From the NCBI GenBank assembly GCA_011772755.1, contig WVYX01000203.1, positions 1 to 64,000 of the forward strand: a stretch of DNA of 64,000 nucleotides. Reading direction: 5' to 3'. Shown here piece by piece: positions 13,866 through 23,560 of the stretch; positions within the stretch are counted from its first letter, which is position 1, and each line of letters begins with the position of its first letter. This DNA comes from Gemmatimonadales bacterium. GTDB taxonomy: Bacteria > Gemmatimonadota > Gemmatimonadetes > Gemmatimonadales > GWC2-71-9. Both the position numbers and the translations under genes were made by a program. The notes below the pieces were generated by a model. That model did no database searches and was not told the DNA's origin. It saw only the letters and a program-made list of their open reading frames with translations.

Positions 13866-14738
13866 TCAGGCTTCCAGTACCTGGATCAGCTTCCGATACC
13901 GATCTTCCGGCTTCCGGAAGCCCAAGTTGCTGACGTAGACCTTGTCCACACCGATGTCGCGCAGTGCGCGAACGGTCCTCGCGCAGATCTCCTCGGCCGA
14001 GAGCCCCGATTCGAATTCCCGCGTCACGGCTTCGGCCGGGACTGGGAAGAACCGCTGCAGTTTCCCAAAGGTTGCCGGATTGGCTGACCGATAGAGAAAC
14101 ACGCCGAATACGCCGGGAGAGGGCACGTCTCGTCGCCGCGCTTCCTCGACGAATCGTTCCACCTGCCGGATGTCGTGGTGTGACACGATCTGCGTGAGGT
14201 AGAAGTCACCGGTGAATTTCTGTCGCAAGAGGTAGCCCACCTGGTCGCCAGGATCTCGATGCGGGTTTGCCCAGCCTCCGAGCCCCAGTGAGGGATGCCG
14301 CCGCCGAATCATCTGCCGCAGCATGTAGGCATACTCGACACACCGAGGTGGCCCGACCGTGCGATCGCCACCCAGGACCGTGAGGGCTTGAAACCCGTGA
14401 GACGCCGCCCGGTCGGCGTACATCAGGCAGTACTCGAGGGCGTGTTTGCAGGTGAGAAACGGCGCCAACTTCGCCGGGCTCACATCACCGGCCAGGTTTG
14501 TCACGAGGTGGCGGAGGTTCTCTTCCTCCGACTCGCCAACGGCGTTGTCCGTGAGGAACAGGACCGTGTCATGCCGTGCCAGCCGCCGCACCGAGTGGTA
14601 CATGTCGATCCACGTGTCCATGCTGGCGGCAGCCGAGAGGCCAATCTTCGGGGGCCGAAGCTCAACCGCTACCAGCGGGCGCTGTTCCGTGAGGCGCACT
14701 AGCAGGGAGCCTTCCGCAGGAGAAGTTGGCGCTGTCAT
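13866..14738 (-). CDS. Methylenetetrahydrofolate reductase-like protein (short, divergent)
   Basis: ALTVLGGDRTVGPPRCVEYAYMLRQMIRRRHPSLGLGGWANPHRDP and QKFTGDFYLTQIVSHHDIRQVERFVEEAR. Confidence 0.7.
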   Translation of the reverse strand: MTAPTSPAEGSLLVRLTEQRPLVAVELRPPKIGLSAAASMDTWIDMYHSVRRLARHDTVLFLTDNAVGESEEENLRHLVTNLAGDVSPAKLAPFLTCKHALEYCLMYADRAASHGFQALTVLGGDRTVGPPRCVEYAYMLRQMIRRRHPSLGLGGWANPHRDPGDQVGYLLRQKFTGDFYLTQIVSHHDIRQVERFVEEARRRDVPSPGVFGVFLYRSANPATFGKLQRFFPVPAEAVTREFESGLSAEEICARTVRALRDIGVDKVYVSNLGFRKPEDRYRKLIQVLEA

Positions 14739-14811
14739 CGTACGGCCGAACCTACTGGTGAGTCTCGCGAGAGTCTACCAAGCAGCGCCGGCAGTGATGA
14801 GGCCTATGACC

Positions 14812-14841
14812 TTGACTTTGTATTGCAAAGTACTTTATACT
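14812..14841 (+). promoter_or_regulatory. Sigma-70-like promoter with overlapping palindromic operator-like sites
   Basis: TTGACT-N18-TATACT; inverted repeat ACTTTG-tatt-GCAAAGT and palindrome AAAGTACTTT inside the spacer; AGGAGG then ATG at 14879. Confidence 0.6.
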
Positions 14842-14893
14842 CGCGGGGAGACGATCCTGTCTCCGCCAGGAGGTGCCCATGCACGGTCTCGCG

Positions 14894-15045
14894 CAAGCTT
14901 GAGCCGTCAGCCATGAACCGGCAGCCATCAACAGCAATCAGCAATTCGCACTTCGCAATTCGTGGTGAAGGGCGGACCAGCGTCCCGCGCATGCACAGTC
15001 ACGAATCGCGAATTGCTAATTGCGAATCGCTACGGCAACAGCGCT
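14894..15045. repeat. Nested heptamer array (agccnnc outer, gcaattc inner) with reverse-complement right arm
   Basis: agccgtc agccatg aaccggc agccatc ... gcaattc gcacttc gcaattc / acgaatc gcgaattgc taattgc gaatcgc. Confidence 0.85.
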
Positions 15046-15046
15046 A

Positions 15047-16564
15047 ATGCCAACCCGCCTCGCAGCCACCGCGCTCGTTGCAACCCTCGGCCTGGGGGTC
15101 TTCGGCGATGCGCTGCTTCGCGCCACACCCTGGGGGCTCAACTTCCTGCTCTGGACGGTTGCCCTCTTGGGCGTAGCCGCCTACGGGCACCGACTGCTTA
15201 GGTCGGACCGCCTGGCAGACATCGCCGTGGTCCTCTTTCCCGCAGCCCTCTTCGCGGCATGCGTGGCATGGCGTGACTCCCACGTCCTGAGAGCGTGGAA
15301 CGTTCTGGCGTTCGGGTCCGCCCTCACCCTTCCGGTGCTCCGAACACAGGGCGTCAAGCTCTGGGCCGGCCGCGTCTCCGACTACGTGCGGGGAATCATG
15401 GCAACGGGCTTCAATGCGGCATTTGGGCCGATCCTCCTTGCAGGCCAGGACGTTGAGTGGCACCTGATCACGGGGCAAGGTCGGCTGAGGCACGCGGGCT
15501 CCGTGTTGGTTGGCGCTCTCCTTGCCATCCCCATCACTCTCGTCTTCGGCAGCCTTCTGATGTCGGCCGACCCAGTCTTCGACAGCGTGATTCGCTCGGT
15601 GTTCGACTGGAACTTCGAGACGATCATCTCGCACCTCATGCTGACCGCCTTCATCGCTTGGGCCACCGCCGGGTATTTCCGAGCCCTCCTCAAGGGTGAC
15701 GCAGTCCCCTCGATGCCGCGGGAGTCCTGGCGGAAACCAACCCTCGGGCTGGTGGAGCTCAGCATACCCCTGGGGATCTTGACATTCCTCTTTCTCATAT
15801 TCGTGGTCGTGCAGGCCCGGTATCTGTTCGGCGGCGAAGAGATCATCCGCACGACCACGGGACTGAGCTATGCGGAGTACGCCCGACGCGGCTTCTTCGA
15901 GCTCGTCGCCGTGATTGGCCTGGTGCTCCCGCTGTTGCTGGCAGCCGACTGGCTGCTCGACCGGCAGAACCCGAAGACGGTCCAGAGCTTCCGAGCGTTG
16001 GCTGCCGGCCAACTACTCCTCGTCGCGTTCATCATGGCCTCGGCGCTAGTGCGGATGCGCCTCTATGTGGACGCCTACGGCCTCACGGAGAGTCGAGTCT
16101 ACGCGACGGCAATCATGATCTGGTTCGGCGCCGCACTGGTGTGGTTCGGGGTGACCATCCTGCGCGACCGTGCGCGGCGCTACGCCTTCGGCGCGGTGGT
16201 CAGCGGGTTCGCCGTTATGGCTGGCTTGAACGTGATCAACCCCGACGCGCTCATCGTTCGCACCAATGTCGCCCGCGCCGAGGCCGGTCGGGAGCTGGAC
16301 CTGACCTATCTAGGTCGCCTCAGCGCCGATGCTGTACCCACCCTCACCGGACGCCTGGGACGGCTCCAACACCACGACCGCTGCGAGATCGCACGGACGC
16401 TTCAGGAACAATGGACTGAGGAGGAAGACTCCGACTGGCGGACCTGGAATATCGCGCGGTGGCGGGCGACGAGAGCGCTAAGCCCTCAGCCTTCAGCCGT
16501 CAGGGGCTGTGAGCCGTCAGCTCTCAGCGGTCAGCCTTCAGCTGACGCAGCAACTAGCAACTAG
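15047..16564 (+). CDS. DUF4173/DUF4153-type multi-pass membrane protein; C-terminal ~28 aa encoded by repeat array
   Basis: Multi-TM ORF; ALVRMRLYVDAYGLTESRVYATAIMIWFGAALVWFG and LNVINPDALIVRTNVARAEAG typical of DUF4173. Confidence 0.75.
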   Translation: MPTRLAATALVATLGLGVFGDALLRATPWGLNFLLWTVALLGVAAYGHRLLRSDRLADIAVVLFPAALFAACVAWRDSHVLRAWNVLAFGSALTLPVLRTQGVKLWAGRVSDYVRGIMATGFNAAFGPILLAGQDVEWHLITGQGRLRHAGSVLVGALLAIPITLVFGSLLMSADPVFDSVIRSVFDWNFETIISHLMLTAFIAWATAGYFRALLKGDAVPSMPRESWRKPTLGLVELSIPLGILTFLFLIFVVVQARYLFGGEEIIRTTTGLSYAEYARRGFFELVAVIGLVLPLLLAADWLLDRQNPKTVQSFRALAAGQLLLVAFIMASALVRMRLYVDAYGLTESRVYATAIMIWFGAALVWFGVTILRDRARRYAFGAVVSGFAVMAGLNVINPDALIVRTNVARAEAGRELDLTYLGRLSADAVPTLTGRLGRLQHHDRCEIARTLQEQWTEEEDSDWRTWNIARWRATRALSPQPSAVRGCEPSALSGQPSADAATSN

Positions 16565-16680
16565 CGATTAGCAGTTCGCAATTCGTGGCTGCGCATCATG
16601 GGCCGACGCACTTGCGACCACGAACTGCGAATTGCGAATTGCAGATTGCCAAGTGCCAAGTGCGGCTGAACGCTGAGGGC
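16488..16680. repeat. Full nested inverted heptamer arrays (agccttc outer + gcaattc inner)
   Basis: Outer aagccctcagccttcagccg vs cggctgaacgctgagggctt (19/20 complementary); inner caattcgtgg vs ccacgaactgcgaattg. Confidence 0.92.
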
Positions 16681-16683
16681 TTG

Positions 16684-17997
16684 TTACAGCCGTCCCCGCC
16701 TCTTCAGCTCAAGGTATTGTTCCACCACCGTGCGGCTCGCCCGCTGTGGATGCACATCCAGCACCACCGCACCCGCCCGGCGCATGGCTACAAGGGCCTC
16801 GTTCCGAGCGGCCAGCAGCTCTTCAGCAGCCGCCTTCCGGTAGGCGCCGGCTACGGCCGTCGGACGGGCAACCGCGGCTCGGTCCAGCTCCGGGTTGCGC
16901 AGCGTCACCACCAGCGGTAGATGCCGGGGTCTGAGGGACGCGAGGTTGGCCACCAGCGCTTCCGAGGCCAGCTGATCAATCACGTCCGTGAAGAACACGG
17001 TGAGCGCCCGCTTCCGGTTGCGGACGGCCAGGTATCGGAAGGCCGCCGGGTAGTCGGGTTCCACCAACTTCGGCTGCACCACCGCCAGCACATCCAGCAC
17101 CTGCCGAAGCCCGCGGCGCCCCCGTTGGGGCGACACGTAGTGGTGAATCGCGTCGGAGAACACCATCGCCCCGACGTTGTCGTCGTGGTAGTTCGCCGCA
17201 AACGCAAGCCACAATGCCGCCCGGACGATGTACTCCATCCGGGCCTCGCCGGCGATGTCTGCGGTCAACAGGCGACCGGCGTCCAGCACCAGGAGGACTT
17301 GCTGCCGCCGCTCCTCCTCGTACTGGCGCGCGATCACTTTGCGGCGCCGCGCGGTGGCCTTCCAGTCGATGTGTCGCGTGTCATCTCCCGGCACCCATTC
17401 CCGGAGGCTCTCGAACTGTCGCCCCTCACCAGGTCGGCGCATGGTCTTGAGACCGCTCTCCCGCCGCCGCACTGCCTCCGCCACCGACGCCTTGAGCCGC
17501 GCAGCCGGGAGGCTGGGGTAGACCGTGACGCTCCATGGAAGGCCGATCCGGCCCTGGCGGTATGCGAGACCCAGCGGTCCGCGGCTCCGCACGGCCAGCC
17601 ACCCTGCGGTCTCCCGCCCGCGACGCGTAGCCAGCACCGGGAGTGTGTCCCTTCGCGTACCGGAGGCCGGCACGGCCACTACCCGCGGCGGTAGCACACC
17701 ACCCAGCAGCTCGGGACGCGCCTCCCGCACCACAAGGGTCGCCGCACGGCGAGCCGGATTCCGCCAGCGGTAGGTGCATTCTGTGGGGCGCCCCACTGAG
17801 AAGCTGTCAGGCGCGAGCCGCTCGACCGTGAGCCGGTCCGGGGCAACGGCCCGGCGCCCATCAACCAGCACGAGGACCAGGATCCCGGCATTCAACGCCG
17901 CCAAGACGTCGAGCGCCACCGGCGAGACGTACCCCAGGAGCGCCACCGGCGCGAAGCAGGCCACCAGGATCACCACCCGCCGCGTCGGCAGGATCAC
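16684..17997 (-). CDS. DUF58 domain-containing protein
   Basis: GEGRQFESLREWVPGDDTRHIDWKATARRRKVIARQYEEERRQQVLLVLDAGRLL. Confidence 0.9.
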   Translation of the reverse strand: MILPTRRVVILVACFAPVALLGYVSPVALDVLAALNAGILVLVLVDGRRAVAPDRLTVERLAPDSFSVGRPTECTYRWRNPARRAATLVVREARPELLGGVLPPRVVAVPASGTRRDTLPVLATRRGRETAGWLAVRSRGPLGLAYRQGRIGLPWSVTVYPSLPAARLKASVAEAVRRRESGLKTMRRPGEGRQFESLREWVPGDDTRHIDWKATARRRKVIARQYEEERRQQVLLVLDAGRLLTADIAGEARMEYIVRAALWLAFAANYHDDNVGAMVFSDAIHHYVSPQRGRRGLRQVLDVLAVVQPKLVEPDYPAAFRYLAVRNRKRALTVFFTDVIDQLASEALVANLASLRPRHLPLVVTLRNPELDRAAVARPTAVAGAYRKAAAEELLAARNEALVAMRRAGAVVLDVHPQRASRTVVEQYLELKRRGRL

Positions 17998-18950
17998 GCC
18001 GTCGGCGCCTCCGTCTGGTCGAGAATCGACTTGAGCGCCACGTCGGGCGTGACTCCCTCGAGCTCCAGCTCGGGCGCCACTGCCACTCGGTGTCGCAGCA
18101 CTGGGGTTGCAAGCTGCTTCACGTCATCGGGGATCACGAAGTCCCGGCCCTCAATCAGGGCCAGCGCGCGGGACGTCTTGAGCAGCGCGACGCCGGCTCG
18201 CGGGCTGGCGCCGAGGGTGAGGGAGGCGGCCTCCCGAGTGGCCCGGATGATCTTGGTGATATACGCGGTGATCCTCGGCTCCACCCGCACAGCCGCGACA
18301 GCCTGCCGCAGCCGCTCCACCCCCTCGGCGTCAACCACCGGTACCACCCCATAGGTCTCCGGCAGATCTGCCTCGAAACCCTCCAGGTAGCGGCCCAGGA
18401 TGCCCTGTTCGACGTCTTCCGGGGGGTAGCCCATGCTCGCCTTGAGCATGAACCGGTCGAGCTCGGCCTCGGGAAGTGGGTAGGTGCCCTCGAACTCAAT
18501 GGGGTTTTGGGTCGCGAAGACTGTGAAGGTCCTGGACAGAGAATGGCTCTTCCCATCCACGGTCACGGTACGTTCCTGCATCGCCTCCAACAGCGCGGCC
18601 TGAGTCTTGGCAGGTGCCCGGTTGATCTCGTCGCCCAGGATGAGGTCGTGGAACAGGGGTCCGGGACGAAATACGAATTCCTGCCCCGTTGTGAGCACTG
18701 AGATCCCGGTGATGTCCCCGGGCATGAGGTCCGGCGTGAACTGGATGCGGGCGTAGCTCACGTCGAGGGCTCGCGCCAGCGTGCGCACCAGGAGCGTCTT
18801 TGCGGTTCCCGGCACCCCTTCCAGCAGCACGTGTCCCCGGGCGAGGAGTGCGACGAGACAGTCGCGGGTGGCACCTTCCTGCCCCAGCACGACGCGGCGG
18901 AGCGCGGCTAGGATCTCTTGTACCTGTGTGCCGGTCGCAGTGCTTCCCAC
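17994..18950 (-). CDS. MoxR-family AAA ATPase
   Basis: VLLEGVPGTAKTLLVRTLARAL, GDEINRAPAKTQAALLEAMQERTVTVDG, FATQNPIEFEGTYPLPEAELDRFM. Confidence 0.93.
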   Translation of the reverse strand: MGSTATGTQVQEILAALRRVVLGQEGATRDCLVALLARGHVLLEGVPGTAKTLLVRTLARALDVSYARIQFTPDLMPGDITGISVLTTGQEFVFRPGPLFHDLILGDEINRAPAKTQAALLEAMQERTVTVDGKSHSLSRTFTVFATQNPIEFEGTYPLPEAELDRFMLKASMGYPPEDVEQGILGRYLEGFEADLPETYGVVPVVDAEGVERLRQAVAAVRVEPRITAYITKIIRATREAASLTLGASPRAGVALLKTSRALALIEGRDFVIPDDVKQLATPVLRHRVAVAPELELEGVTPDVALKSILDQTEAPTA

Positions 18951-20212
18951 ACGTCCTCCACGGATCTGGCGGCATTGAGCACGTGCTCGTCTCCGCCCCG
19001 TTCACGCAGCAGCCAGCCGAGCCGCTTGACCGCCGCCCGGGCGTCGTTGGAGCGAGCGGCGAGGGCCAGCGACTCCAGCCACTGCTTGAGATCACGCCCG
19101 GACGCGCGACGCAGGTGGCCGGTACGACTCAACCGGCGCCGCAGTCCCATGGTGATTAGTTGCACGGCGGTGTCACGGCCTTCCGCACGCTCCAATCCAA
19201 CGGCCAACGCGTCCAGGTGCTCGAGGGGCGAGCGACGGCGCCGCTCGACCACCCGGAGCGCCGGCCCGAATCTCACTGCGCTGACTGCCAGCGCTAGGAG
19301 GCCCGCGAACGCGAGTTGCAGGATCGCCCAACCACCCGGTCGGGTGCGGGCCCAATACCACGCCGCGCCGAAGATCGAGCCTCCCTTACCGAAGCCCTGA
19401 TGGTACTCGTCCACGATGACGCGAGTGGGCCCCTCGTCCAGCAGCCACCGAAGCACGGCCAGTCCGGCGTCGGTCTCCCGCAGGAACTGGTTGGAGAAAT
19501 AGCGGGAGTCGGCGACGAGGATCACCCGACCACCACCCTCCAGCCGCATCTTCCAGGCGACCGCCCGGCCGTTGGCAGCCCGCAGCAACAAGCGGGTCGA
19601 CACGATTTCAGGCGCCTCACACCTCGGGGTGCCGAACTCGTCGCTGTCGGCTGCCCCACGCTCTTGCACCGCTCCTCCGATCCTTCGCAGCACATACCGC
19701 GCTGCGGGTAGCTCTTCAGCCCCAGATGGCGAACTGACCTCCACCACGTCCCGCTCGCCCCTGGGAAGGCGGTCTACCCGAACACCGAGACACCGCTCGA
19801 TCCCTGTTCCCCCCACGAGCAACAGCGCCCCACCCCGGGCCACGTATCTCATGAGCTCACGCGCCTCCACCGGCGAGGGAAGGGCCCCGCCCCCCCCAGC
19901 ACCGCGGGCCGCTCGACTGAAGTCCAGCGGCTGTGGAATCAGGCTCAACAGGGCGAACCACGCGTTGGGGTCCACCGCAACCGTGTCGGCGGCGATGCCG
20001 AACAGCGCCCGCCGCCGCCGCTCCACTCGGACCCCCAGCGCCTCCAGGGCGTCCGCGAATCCCTTGGCCCCGTCCGGCCCGGTGAGCTGCGTGGATCGCC
20101 GCACGTCGAACAGGTCCTCGCTGGGCGCTGATCGGACGCCGGCGAGGGCGGCCAGCACCAGCGCGATGCCGAAGGCCACCAGCAGCACGACCGTGAGTTC
20201 AGCTCGTCGCAC
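18908..20212 (-). CDS. DUF4350 domain-containing protein
   Basis: N-terminal TM, position next to MoxR/DUF58, RVIVDEYHQGFGKG motif. Confidence 0.75.
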   Translation of the reverse strand: MRRAELTVVLLVAFGIALVLAALAGVRSAPSEDLFDVRRSTQLTGPDGAKGFADALEALGVRVERRRRALFGIAADTVAVDPNAWFALLSLIPQPLDFSRAARGAGGGGALPSPVEARELMRYVARGGALLLVGGTGIERCLGVRVDRLPRGERDVVEVSSPSGAEELPAARYVLRRIGGAVQERGAADSDEFGTPRCEAPEIVSTRLLLRAANGRAVAWKMRLEGGGRVILVADSRYFSNQFLRETDAGLAVLRWLLDEGPTRVIVDEYHQGFGKGGSIFGAAWYWARTRPGGWAILQLAFAGLLALAVSAVRFGPALRVVERRRRSPLEHLDALAVGLERAEGRDTAVQLITMGLRRRLSRTGHLRRASGRDLKQWLESLALAARSNDARAAVKRLGWLLRERGGDEHVLNAARSVEDVWEALRPAHRYKRS

Positions 20213-20822
20213 CGTACGCTACCAGGTCGGCGGCCTGCCGATCAAACACGTGGAGGTCCTCAGCCGTGCACGGCACCCCGCCAAACAGGTGCTTGTAGAG
20301 CGCATTGACCAGTCCGGTGAGGGAGTTCCGCCCGGGGTCACCGAGCCGCGCTTCGAAGATGTATTCGGCCGGCGTCTTCGCCGGATGGAACTTGAGCATC
20401 TTGCGCCCATCCAACTCGAGCACGAGGGCCGAGAACCGGTGGGCCAGCGCCTCCGCGTACTGTCCCTCCTGGGCCAGGCGGCGGGCTTCCCCGAGGTGCC
20501 ACGCGGCGTCCCGCGCACGCGCGACCGGCCCGCCACGTACGGCTTCGGCTATAGCCCGTGGCCGGAGCGCCCGCCACACGAGGTAGCCGAAGTGAGCGAG
20601 GATCGCGAGGAGGAGGCCGGTCAGCAGGCCCATGAGCACGTAGAACACAACCGGATGAGCCTGCTGCAGCTGGTCGAGCCACTCGAGGAACGCGCTATAC
20701 AGCTCCCGAAAGAACCGGAGAGGATCCCGCGGCAGCTCCCAGTCGTACTCGGACGACTCGAACACGCGCCGCAACACTGAGCGCAGCGAGTCGGCTGGCG
20801 GCGTCTGGAACTGCGTAGTCAC
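20199..20822 (-). CDS. DUF4129 domain-containing protein
   Basis: C-terminal KTPAEYIFEARLGDPGRNSLTGLVNALYKHLFGG type motif; operon context. Confidence 0.7.
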   Translation of the reverse strand: MTTQFQTPPADSLRSVLRRVFESSEYDWELPRDPLRFFRELYSAFLEWLDQLQQAHPVVFYVLMGLLTGLLLAILAHFGYLVWRALRPRAIAEAVRGGPVARARDAAWHLGEARRLAQEGQYAEALAHRFSALVLELDGRKMLKFHPAKTPAEYIFEARLGDPGRNSLTGLVNALYKHLFGGVPCTAEDLHVFDRQAADLVAYGATS

Positions 20823-21571
20823 GCCTCGACCGGCTCGACACCCAGCTGCTGACTCAGGTGCTCGAGATCAAACGCCTCTTTACGTACGCGAAGGTCGTAG
20901 TAGAACAAGGTGAACGCACACGCCACGATAGGATAGAGCAGGAGCTGAAGCAGCTGTCCGCCCACGGTAAATGTCGTCTCCAACCCGGGCACGAACACGG
21001 CAAACGCCCCAGCCGCCATGAGCGGCAGCATGATGAGGGCAAACACCACGATGCCCAGCACCAGGGCCTTCCCTTTGAATCCTTTGGTCAGTTTCCACGA
21101 ACGGCCCAGGGCATCGGTCGCCGACGGCAGCTTCTCCAGCACGACGGCCTGAGTCACGACGGCGTACCCGCAGGCCACGATGATTCCCGGAATGAGAAAG
21201 AAGAGCGAGGTGATGAAGACCAGGATGTACTTTGCCAGCCCCGCAATGAAGAGCTGCACGATCTTTCCCAGCGCGTAGCCCAGGGCGTTGCCTATCAGGG
21301 GATCGCGGCCCAGGTAAACCTCCGAAATGACCCAGATAGTGGCTCCAGCGGCCACCAAGCCTCCCAGACCTGACAGCACGAACGCAGCAAACCACATCAC
21401 GGGATGCTGCAAAGGGCCCCCTCCCAGCTCGACATAGGTGTTCATCACCGCGGGCACGCCCTCGCACACGATGGCGATGGAGACGAGGGTGGCGAAGTAC
21501 GTACGGTAGATGGCGAAGGCACCGTCCAGGATCTCGCCCAGCGACAGGCTGCGAATCTGGTATGTGGCCAT
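20819..21571 (-). CDS. Multi-pass membrane protein (start revised to 21571)
   Basis: MATYQIRSLSLGEILDGAFAIYRTYFATLVSIA; AGGAG upstream; ORF as given starts at 21724. Confidence 0.7.
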   Translation of the reverse strand: MATYQIRSLSLGEILDGAFAIYRTYFATLVSIAIVCEGVPAVMNTYVELGGGPLQHPVMWFAAFVLSGLGGLVAAGATIWVISEVYLGRDPLIGNALGYALGKIVQLFIAGLAKYILVFITSLFFLIPGIIVACGYAVVTQAVVLEKLPSATDALGRSWKLTKGFKGKALVLGIVVFALIMLPLMAAGAFAVFVPGLETTFTVGGQLLQLLLYPIVACAFTLFYYDLRVRKEAFDLEHLSQQLGVEPVEA

Positions 21572-21602
21572 GGCTCCTCCCGTGCGATAAGATGTTCTGC
21601 AA

Positions 21603-23453
21603 ATGCCCGACACGCGAGACCCGAAGACACTGCAGTTCTCCCGCCGCATCGCCGTGGAGACGCCGGAGCATGTGATTCTCCGGTTCGAGCTGGCGGGCTT
21701 GGGCTCCCGCACGGCCGCAGCCATCTACGACCTCGTGGTCCTGTTCCTCATGCTGATACTGGTGATGTTGATGTTCTCCATCGCCGGTACACTGGGGACC
21801 TGGCTCCGGGGCTGGGCCGGCGCTGCGCTCCTGTTCATCTGGTTCGTGATGTTCTGGGGGTACTTCACGTTGTTTGAGGCCCTCGCGGGCGGTCGCACCC
21901 CCGGCAAGCGCCGCCTGGGGATCCGGGTGGTCATGGATACCGGACACCCCATCACCTTCACCGCAGCCGCCGCACGCAACCTGGTTCGACTGGTCGACAT
22001 CCAGCCGCTTGGGTCGTACGTGGTGGGCATGCTGTTCGTGTTCTTTCAGTCGCATCACAAGCGGCTGGGAGATGTGGTGGCCGGAACCATCGTGGTCCGC
22101 GACCGCCCCGAAGACCTCGTGCTGGCCGCTCCGGTGCCCGCAGAGGCAGAGCAGCTCGACGCCGGACCGCCGGCTCTGTCGGACGACGAGTTCCGGCTCC
22201 TGGAGCAGTTCATCTTGCGACTGGACGATCTGGCACCAGAGGTGCGTCTCCGGTTTGCCCCGGAGCTGGCAGACCGCCTGGGGCAGCGCTTCCCCGAGCG
22301 AGACCCGCGACCGGAGAAGTTCCTCATCACGCTGTATGACACGGAGCTGACCAAGCGACGCGCCAAGACGGCGGCGCGCCGAGGTGGCGGCGGCGCAAGG
22401 GCGGCGGGAATGGGCGACCGGTTCGTGGCGATGAAACAGCAGGCGTGGGAAGCCTTCCGGCAGCGCGCGTCACGCGTGGAGAAAGAAGGGTTGAAGAGCC
22501 TGTCGGGCCGAGAACTCACCGGCTTTGCAGCTGAATACCGAGAGATCGCCGCCGACCTTGCGCGGGCACGGACCTACGGCGTGGATCCCCGGGTCCTCGA
22601 GTATCTCGGTCGCATTGTGAGCGCCGGGCACAATGCGTTGTACGGGCTCCGGGGCGTGCGGCGGCTCCCGCTGGGTCGCCTGCTCCTTCGTGAGTTGCCT
22701 GCCGCCGTCTACCGGGCACGACGGTATGTTCTGGTGGCAAGTTTGCTCTTCTTCATCCCCGGCACGGTTGGCTACATCCTGGTACGCGAGCGTCCGGAGA
22801 TCGTGCACGAGATCATGCCCAACGGGATGATCGCCCGGGCCGAGGGCGGTGAGTACCAGCGCGCAGCCGGTCGTGGCTATGCGGAAGCGCCCTCCCCCTA
22901 CCTGCCATTCATGGCGTCCGCCATCATCACCAACAACGTGCAGGTCGCGTTCGGCGCGTTCGCCTTGGGAATCACCGCCGGCATCGGAACGGTCCTCGTG
23001 CTCGTCTTCAACGGTCTGTTTTTCGGCGCGGTGCTTGGCCTATTTGCCAATTATCATCTCGCTGGCTGGATCCTCACCTTCGTGGCCGGACACGGCGTGC
23101 TGGAGCTCACCGCCATCTTCATCGCCGGGGGAGCCGGGCTCCTAGTCGGGCGGGCGCTGGTTGCCCCCGGCGATCTCGCGCGGCGGGACGCCCTCGTGGT
23201 GCACGGCCGCCTCGCCATCCGGCTCGTCGGCGCGGCGGCGTGCCTCCTGATCCTTGCCGGGTTGATTGAGGGCTTTCTATCGGCGAGCGGAGCGCCGGCA
23301 GTTCTTAAGCTCGTCGTCAGCGTGGCGAGTCTGGTGTTGGTGGGACTGTACCTTGCGGCGGGGAGGCAAGCCCTCGCTCGTAAGCCTTCAGCTTTCAGCC
23401 TTCAGCCGTCGGCGATCGCGAGCAGTTCGCATTTCGCAATTCGCAATTCGTAG
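21603..23453 (+). CDS. RDD domain fused to stage II sporulation protein M (SpoIIM)-like domain; C-terminal tail encoded by repeat array
   Basis: RDD-type N-terminus (ELAGLGSRTAAAIYDLVVLFLMLIL, EALAGGRTPGKRRLGIRVV); SpoIIM-like C-terminus (ITNNVQVAFGAFALGITAGIGTVLVLVFNGLFFGAVLGLF). Confidence 0.85.
   Translation: MPDTRDPKTLQFSRRIAVETPEHVILRFELAGLGSRTAAAIYDLVVLFLMLILVMLMFSIAGTLGTWLRGWAGAALLFIWFVMFWGYFTLFEALAGGRTPGKRRLGIRVVMDTGHPITFTAAAARNLVRLVDIQPLGSYVVGMLFVFFQSHHKRLGDVVAGTIVVRDRPEDLVLAAPVPAEAEQLDAGPPALSDDEFRLLEQFILRLDDLAPEVRLRFAPELADRLGQRFPERDPRPEKFLITLYDTELTKRRAKTAARRGGGGARAAGMGDRFVAMKQQAWEAFRQRASRVEKEGLKSLSGRELTGFAAEYREIAADLARARTYGVDPRVLEYLGRIVSAGHNALYGLRGVRRLPLGRLLLRELPAAVYRARRYVLVASLLFFIPGTVGYILVRERPEIVHEIMPNGMIARAEGGEYQRAAGRGYAEAPSPYLPFMASAIITNNVQVAFGAFALGITAGIGTVLVLVFNGLFFGAVLGLFANYHLAGWILTFVAGHGVLELTAIFIAGGAGLLVGRALVAPGDLARRDALVVHGRLAIRLVGAAACLLILAGLIEGFLSASGAPAVLKLVVSVASLVLVGLYLAAGRQALARKPSAFSLQPSAIASSSHFAIRNS
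23380..23452. repeat. Left nested heptamer array of the S23 element
   Basis: aagccttcagctttcagccttcagccgtcgg ... gcagttcgcatttcgcaattcgcaattcg. Confidence 0.92.
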
Positions 23454-23560
23454 CGCGGCACGCGCGTTGCCACCCGACCCTGCCCTCCCGCAACGGAGTG
23501 CTACAGCACGCAATCGATTGGCACCGTCATTGAACGGCCATGTACCTATGATTAGGGACC

